A DNA stretch of 64,000 bases from Erwinia sp050410775 (GTDB taxonomy: Bacteria; Pseudomonadota; Gammaproteobacteria; Enterobacterales; Enterobacteriaceae), in assembly GCF_050410775.1 (NCBI RefSeq), contig NZ_CP191229.1; one strand, written 5' to 3'. The position numbers and the translations under genes are program-made. Positions 61,072 to 64,000 of this stretch are shown here, piece after piece (position 1 is the stretch's first letter; each line of letters starts with the position of its first letter). The notes under the pieces were generated by a model. The model had not been told where the DNA came from and ran no database searches. It saw nothing but the letters and a program-made list of their open reading frames with translations.

Positions 61072-63628
61072 GTCTACTGTGATAACGACAGAATACCTCG
61101 ATGCGCTACCCCTTCCGCCTGAGCGGAAGGAGGCGCTGCGTGCAGCGTTGCCTGAGGAAGCGGATGACGCCTTCAGCCAGCTGCACCATACGCTGGCCGA
61201 CGGGGGGCCGGTGGAGAGCCGGCCCGATGACGCACCGCTGGAGTCGGTCAGAGCCCGTCTTGAAATGAGCTGGCCCGACTCGCTGGGCGAGGAGGGGCAG
61301 CAGCTCGACAAAGATGCGCTGGATCGTACCACGCTCAAAGCGATGCCGCCGCACACGCGCTCATCAATGTACCCTGAAGCCTGGCGGACTAACCCGGTTG
61401 CGCGCGCATGGGATTCCCTGCGCGGCCGCAAATCGACCCACCGTTATGCCACGGCGGAAGAGCAAAAGGCAGAGGAAAAATGGCGCCATGTTGGCTCCAT
61501 TCGCCGCTATATTTTGCTTATTCTGACCATCGCGCAGACGGTCATCGCCACCTGGTATATGAAAACGATCCTGCCTTATCAGGGCTGGGCGTTAATCGAT
61601 CCGCTGAGCATCATCGACCAGAACTGGCAGCAGTCCCTGCTGCAAATCCTGCCTTACATTCTGCAAACTGGCATCCTGTTCCTGTTTGCCGTGCTGTTCT
61701 GCTGGGTGTCGGCAGGCTTCTGGACGGCGCTGATGGGCTTTCTGCAGCTGCTGATGGGCAAAGATAAGTACAGTATCTCTTATAACAGCAACGACCAGGA
61801 TCCCATCAATCCGGCGCACCGGACCGCGCTGATTATGCCGATCTGTAATGAAGATGTGGAGCGCGTCTTTGCCGGGCTGCGCGCGACCTGGGAGTCCGTG
61901 GTCAGAACGGGCGAGCAGCAGCATTTTGACGTTTACATTCTGAGCGACAGCTATAACCCGGACATCGCGATGGCCGAGCAGAAAGCGTGGATGGAGCTGG
62001 TTCGCGACGTTGGCGGGGAAGGGCGCATTTTTTACCGTCGCCGTCGCCGTCGCGTTAAGCGTAAAAGCGGCAACATTGATGACTTCTGCCGCCGCTGGGG
62101 CAGCCAGTACAGCTACATGGTAGTGCTGGATGCAGACAGCGTGATGAGCGGCGAGTGTCTGACCGGTCTGGTGCGCATGATGGAAGCCAACCCGAACGCC
62201 GGTATCATTCAGTCTTCGCCGAAAGCATCAGGCATGGACACGCTTTATGCGCGCTGTCAGCAGTTTGCGACCCGCGTTTACGGTCCGCTGTTTACCGCGG
62301 GTCTGCACTTCTGGCAGCTGGGCGAATCCCACTACTGGGGGCATAACGCCATTATCCGCGTGCAGCCGTTTATCGAGCACTGTGCGCTGGCGCCGCTGCC
62401 GGGTGAAGGCTCATTCGCGGGTTCCATTCTCTCTCATGACTTTGTGGAAGCGGCGCTGATGCGTCGTGCAGGCTGGGGCGTCTGGATCGCCTACGATCTG
62501 CCGGGCTCCTATGAGGAACTGCCGCCAAACCTGCTGGACGAGCTGAAGCGTGACCGCCGCTGGTGTCACGGCAACCTGATGAACTTCCGCCTGTTCCTGG
62601 TAAAGGGAATGCATCCCGTTCACCGTGCGGTGTTCCTCACCGGGGTGATGTCCTACCTTTCTGCGCCGCTGTGGTTTATGTTCCTGGCCCTCTCAACGGC
62701 GTTACAGGTGGTGCATACGCTGATGGAACCGCAATATTTCCTTCAGCCAAGGCAGCTCTTTCCGGTCTGGCCGCAGTGGCGTCCCGAGCTGGCTATAGCG
62801 CTGTTTTCCACCACTATGGTCCTGCTGTTCCTGCCAAAGCTGCTCAGTATCATTCTGGTCTGGTTCAAGGGAGCGAAGCCTTATGGCGGCGTGTTGCGCG
62901 TAACCGTTTCGCTGTTTCTGGAAGTGCTGTTTTCAGTCCTGCTGGCGCCGGTGCGCATGCTGTTTCACACCGTATTCGTGGTCAGCGCTTTCCTGGGGTG
63001 GGAAGTGGTCTGGAACTCGCCACAGCGTGATGATGACGCCACGCCCTGGAGCGAAGCCTTTAAACGTCATGGCTCCCAGATGGCGCTCGGCATCGTCTGG
63101 GCGGCGGGTATGGGCTGGCTGGATCTGAACTTTCTGTGGTGGCTGGCGCCGATCGTCTTTTCGCTGATTCTGTCGCCGTTTGTCTCGGTTTACTCCAGCC
63201 GTTCAACGACGGGCACAGCGTCGAAGCGCGCCAGACTGTTCCTGATCCCGGAAGAGACTGACCCGCCGCAGGAGCTGCTCGATACCGATCGCTACGTGGT
63301 ACTTAACCGCGGGCGTGCGCTGAAAGATGGCTTTATGCATGCGATGTTCCATCCGTCGTTCAATGCCCTCGCCAGCGCGATGGCCACCTCCCGTCACCTG
63401 AAAAGCGACATTCTGGAGTTTGCCCGCGATCGCCGCGTTGAGCAGGCGCTGAGCGAATCTCCGGCCAGCCTGGACCGCGAGCGGCGCCTGACGTTACTCA
63501 GCGATCCTGTGACCCTGTCGAGGATGCATTATCGCCTCTGGCAGCATGCGGACAAGTACCATGACTGGTTCGAGCACTACAAATCGCTGAAGCTGAATCC
63601 GGACGCGATGAAGTCAGAGGCGCGCTAA
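61064..63628 (+). CDS. opgH: Glucans biosynthesis glucosyltransferase H
   Basis: An 854-residue inner-membrane glycosyltransferase (E. coli 847) that polymerises UDP-glucose into the beta-1,2 glucan backbone. Family 2 motifs: ALIMPICNEDVERV, VVLDADS (Asp356, Asp358), and RRW at 498-500. About eight hydrophobic helices, two before the catalytic domain. In E. coli the N-terminus also contacts FtsZ. Starts inside opgG, consistent with translational coupling. Confidence 0.96.
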   Translation: MNKSTVITTEYLDALPLPPERKEALRAALPEEADDAFSQLHHTLADGGPVESRPDDAPLESVRARLEMSWPDSLGEEGQQLDKDALDRTTLKAMPPHTRSSMYPEAWRTNPVARAWDSLRGRKSTHRYATAEEQKAEEKWRHVGSIRRYILLILTIAQTVIATWYMKTILPYQGWALIDPLSIIDQNWQQSLLQILPYILQTGILFLFAVLFCWVSAGFWTALMGFLQLLMGKDKYSISYNSNDQDPINPAHRTALIMPICNEDVERVFAGLRATWESVVRTGEQQHFDVYILSDSYNPDIAMAEQKAWMELVRDVGGEGRIFYRRRRRRVKRKSGNIDDFCRRWGSQYSYMVVLDADSVMSGECLTGLVRMMEANPNAGIIQSSPKASGMDTLYARCQQFATRVYGPLFTAGLHFWQLGESHYWGHNAIIRVQPFIEHCALAPLPGEGSFAGSILSHDFVEAALMRRAGWGVWIAYDLPGSYEELPPNLLDELKRDRRWCHGNLMNFRLFLVKGMHPVHRAVFLTGVMSYLSAPLWFMFLALSTALQVVHTLMEPQYFLQPRQLFPVWPQWRPELAIALFSTTMVLLFLPKLLSIILVWFKGAKPYGGVLRVTVSLFLEVLFSVLLAPVRMLFHTVFVVSAFLGWEVVWNSPQRDDDATPWSEAFKRHGSQMALGIVWAAGMGWLDLNFLWWLAPIVFSLILSPFVSVYSSRSTTGTASKRARLFLIPEETDPPQELLDTDRYVVLNRGRALKDGFMHAMFHPSFNALASAMATSRHLKSDILEFARDRRVEQALSESPASLDRERRLTLLSDPVTLSRMHYRLWQHADKYHDWFEHYKSLKLNPDAMKSEAR

Positions 63629-63632
63629 AGCA

Positions 63633-63661
63633 GAGGCCGGGCATGTTCCCGGCCTTTTTTA
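63633..63661 (+). terminator. Terminator of opgGH
   Basis: AGGCCGGG, loop CATGTT, CCCGGCCT followed by TTTTT, immediately after opgH. Confidence 0.93.
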
Positions 63662-63767
63662 TGCCCTGCGCCGCTTAACGCCCGCCTCCCTGACACGCAG
63701 TGAAAGCGGACGGACTCAAAATGGTTAGGCTACAATTGGACAAAGATAACCGGTAAAGGGACTGGAA

Positions 63768-64000
63768 ATGAAAAAGGCTATGCGAGTGCTACTGGCGGGT
63801 GCCTGCATGGTGATGCTGAGCGGCTGTGGCAGCATCATCAGCCGGACAATGCCCGGACAGGGGCATGGCAATCAGTTTTATCCAGGTGTGCAGTGGGATG
63901 TGCGGGATACGCCATGGCGTATTGTGACCATTATCGATCTGCCGCTGTCGCTGGTCGTGGATACGCTGCTGCTTCCCATCGATGCCCATCACGGTCCCTA
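63768..64000 (+). CDS. yceK: YceK family lipoprotein, 3' end cut by the window
   Basis: 77 codons are visible from the ATG at 63768, preceded by AAAGGGACTGGAA. Signal and lipobox MLSGCG with Cys at residue 20, then SIISRTMPGQGHGNQFYPGVQWDV and IDLPLSLVVDTLLLPIDAHHGPY, matching E. coli YceK (75 residues) to nearly its end. Function unknown. It must stop within a few bases of the window edge. Confidence 0.93.
   Translation, partial: MKKAMRVLLAGACMVMLSGCGSIISRTMPGQGHGNQFYPGVQWDVRDTPWRIVTIIDLPLSLVVDTLLLPIDAHHGP

Overview
This 64 kb window is a chromosomal segment from an enterobacterium. Gene content, protein similarity recalled from E. coli K-12 homologues and gene order all point to Enterobacterales. 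The accessory genes (a LuxI-type synthase beside an SdiA-type receptor, and no hydrogenase or curli genes) fit Erwiniaceae (Pantoea/Erwinia/Mixta-like) best. The genus is an inference. No insertion sequence, integrase, prophage or CRISPR array was seen.

Bases 1-23.3 kb follow the E. coli ompA neighbourhood almost gene for gene: rlmL (cut by the window edge)-uup-pqiABC-rmf-fabA-lonH-matP-ompA-sulA-sxy-yccS/yccF-helD-mgsA-yccT-yccU-hspQ-rlmI-acyP-tusE-yccA. Several regulatory sites are readable: a LexA box at sulA, adjoining FadR and FabR sites at fabA that run into the lonH stop codon, and the conserved ompA promoter and leader. A 111-bp palindromic element follows yccA. Two identical tRNA-Ser(UGA) genes, each with its own terminator, come next.

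Bases 24.2-38 kb hold agp (glucose-1-phosphatase with an unusual 135-residue Ala/Lys/Glu-rich tail), an aldehyde dehydrogenase, wrbA-yccJ, small stress-type genes including ymdF, a DMT exporter, and the complete rutABCDEFG pyrimidine-nitrogen operon opposite its regulator rutR. A textbook sigma-54 promoter and a RutR operator lie between rutA and rutR. cycA and an extensin-like gene follow.

Bases 39-46 kb are an AT-rich gap, then an SdiA-type receptor, an AHL synthase preceded by a perfect 20-bp palindrome and a strong hairpin, a GlpM-like gene, and yecF-uvrY-uvrC-pgsA-tRNA(Gly, Cys, Leu). In E. coli this block lies far away on the chromosome, so the window contains a rearrangement breakpoint. 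Bases 46-56.5 kb are accessory: a YegS/BmrU-type lipid kinase, a small ORF followed by an MFS/HlyD/OMF tripartite efflux operon, a Fur-linked TonB siderophore receptor, two tandem tiny membrane proteins and a GH1-like enzyme with Gln at the usual acid/base position. From 56.6 kb the E. coli order resumes: clsC, opgC, opgGH (osmoregulated periplasmic glucans) and the start of yceK.
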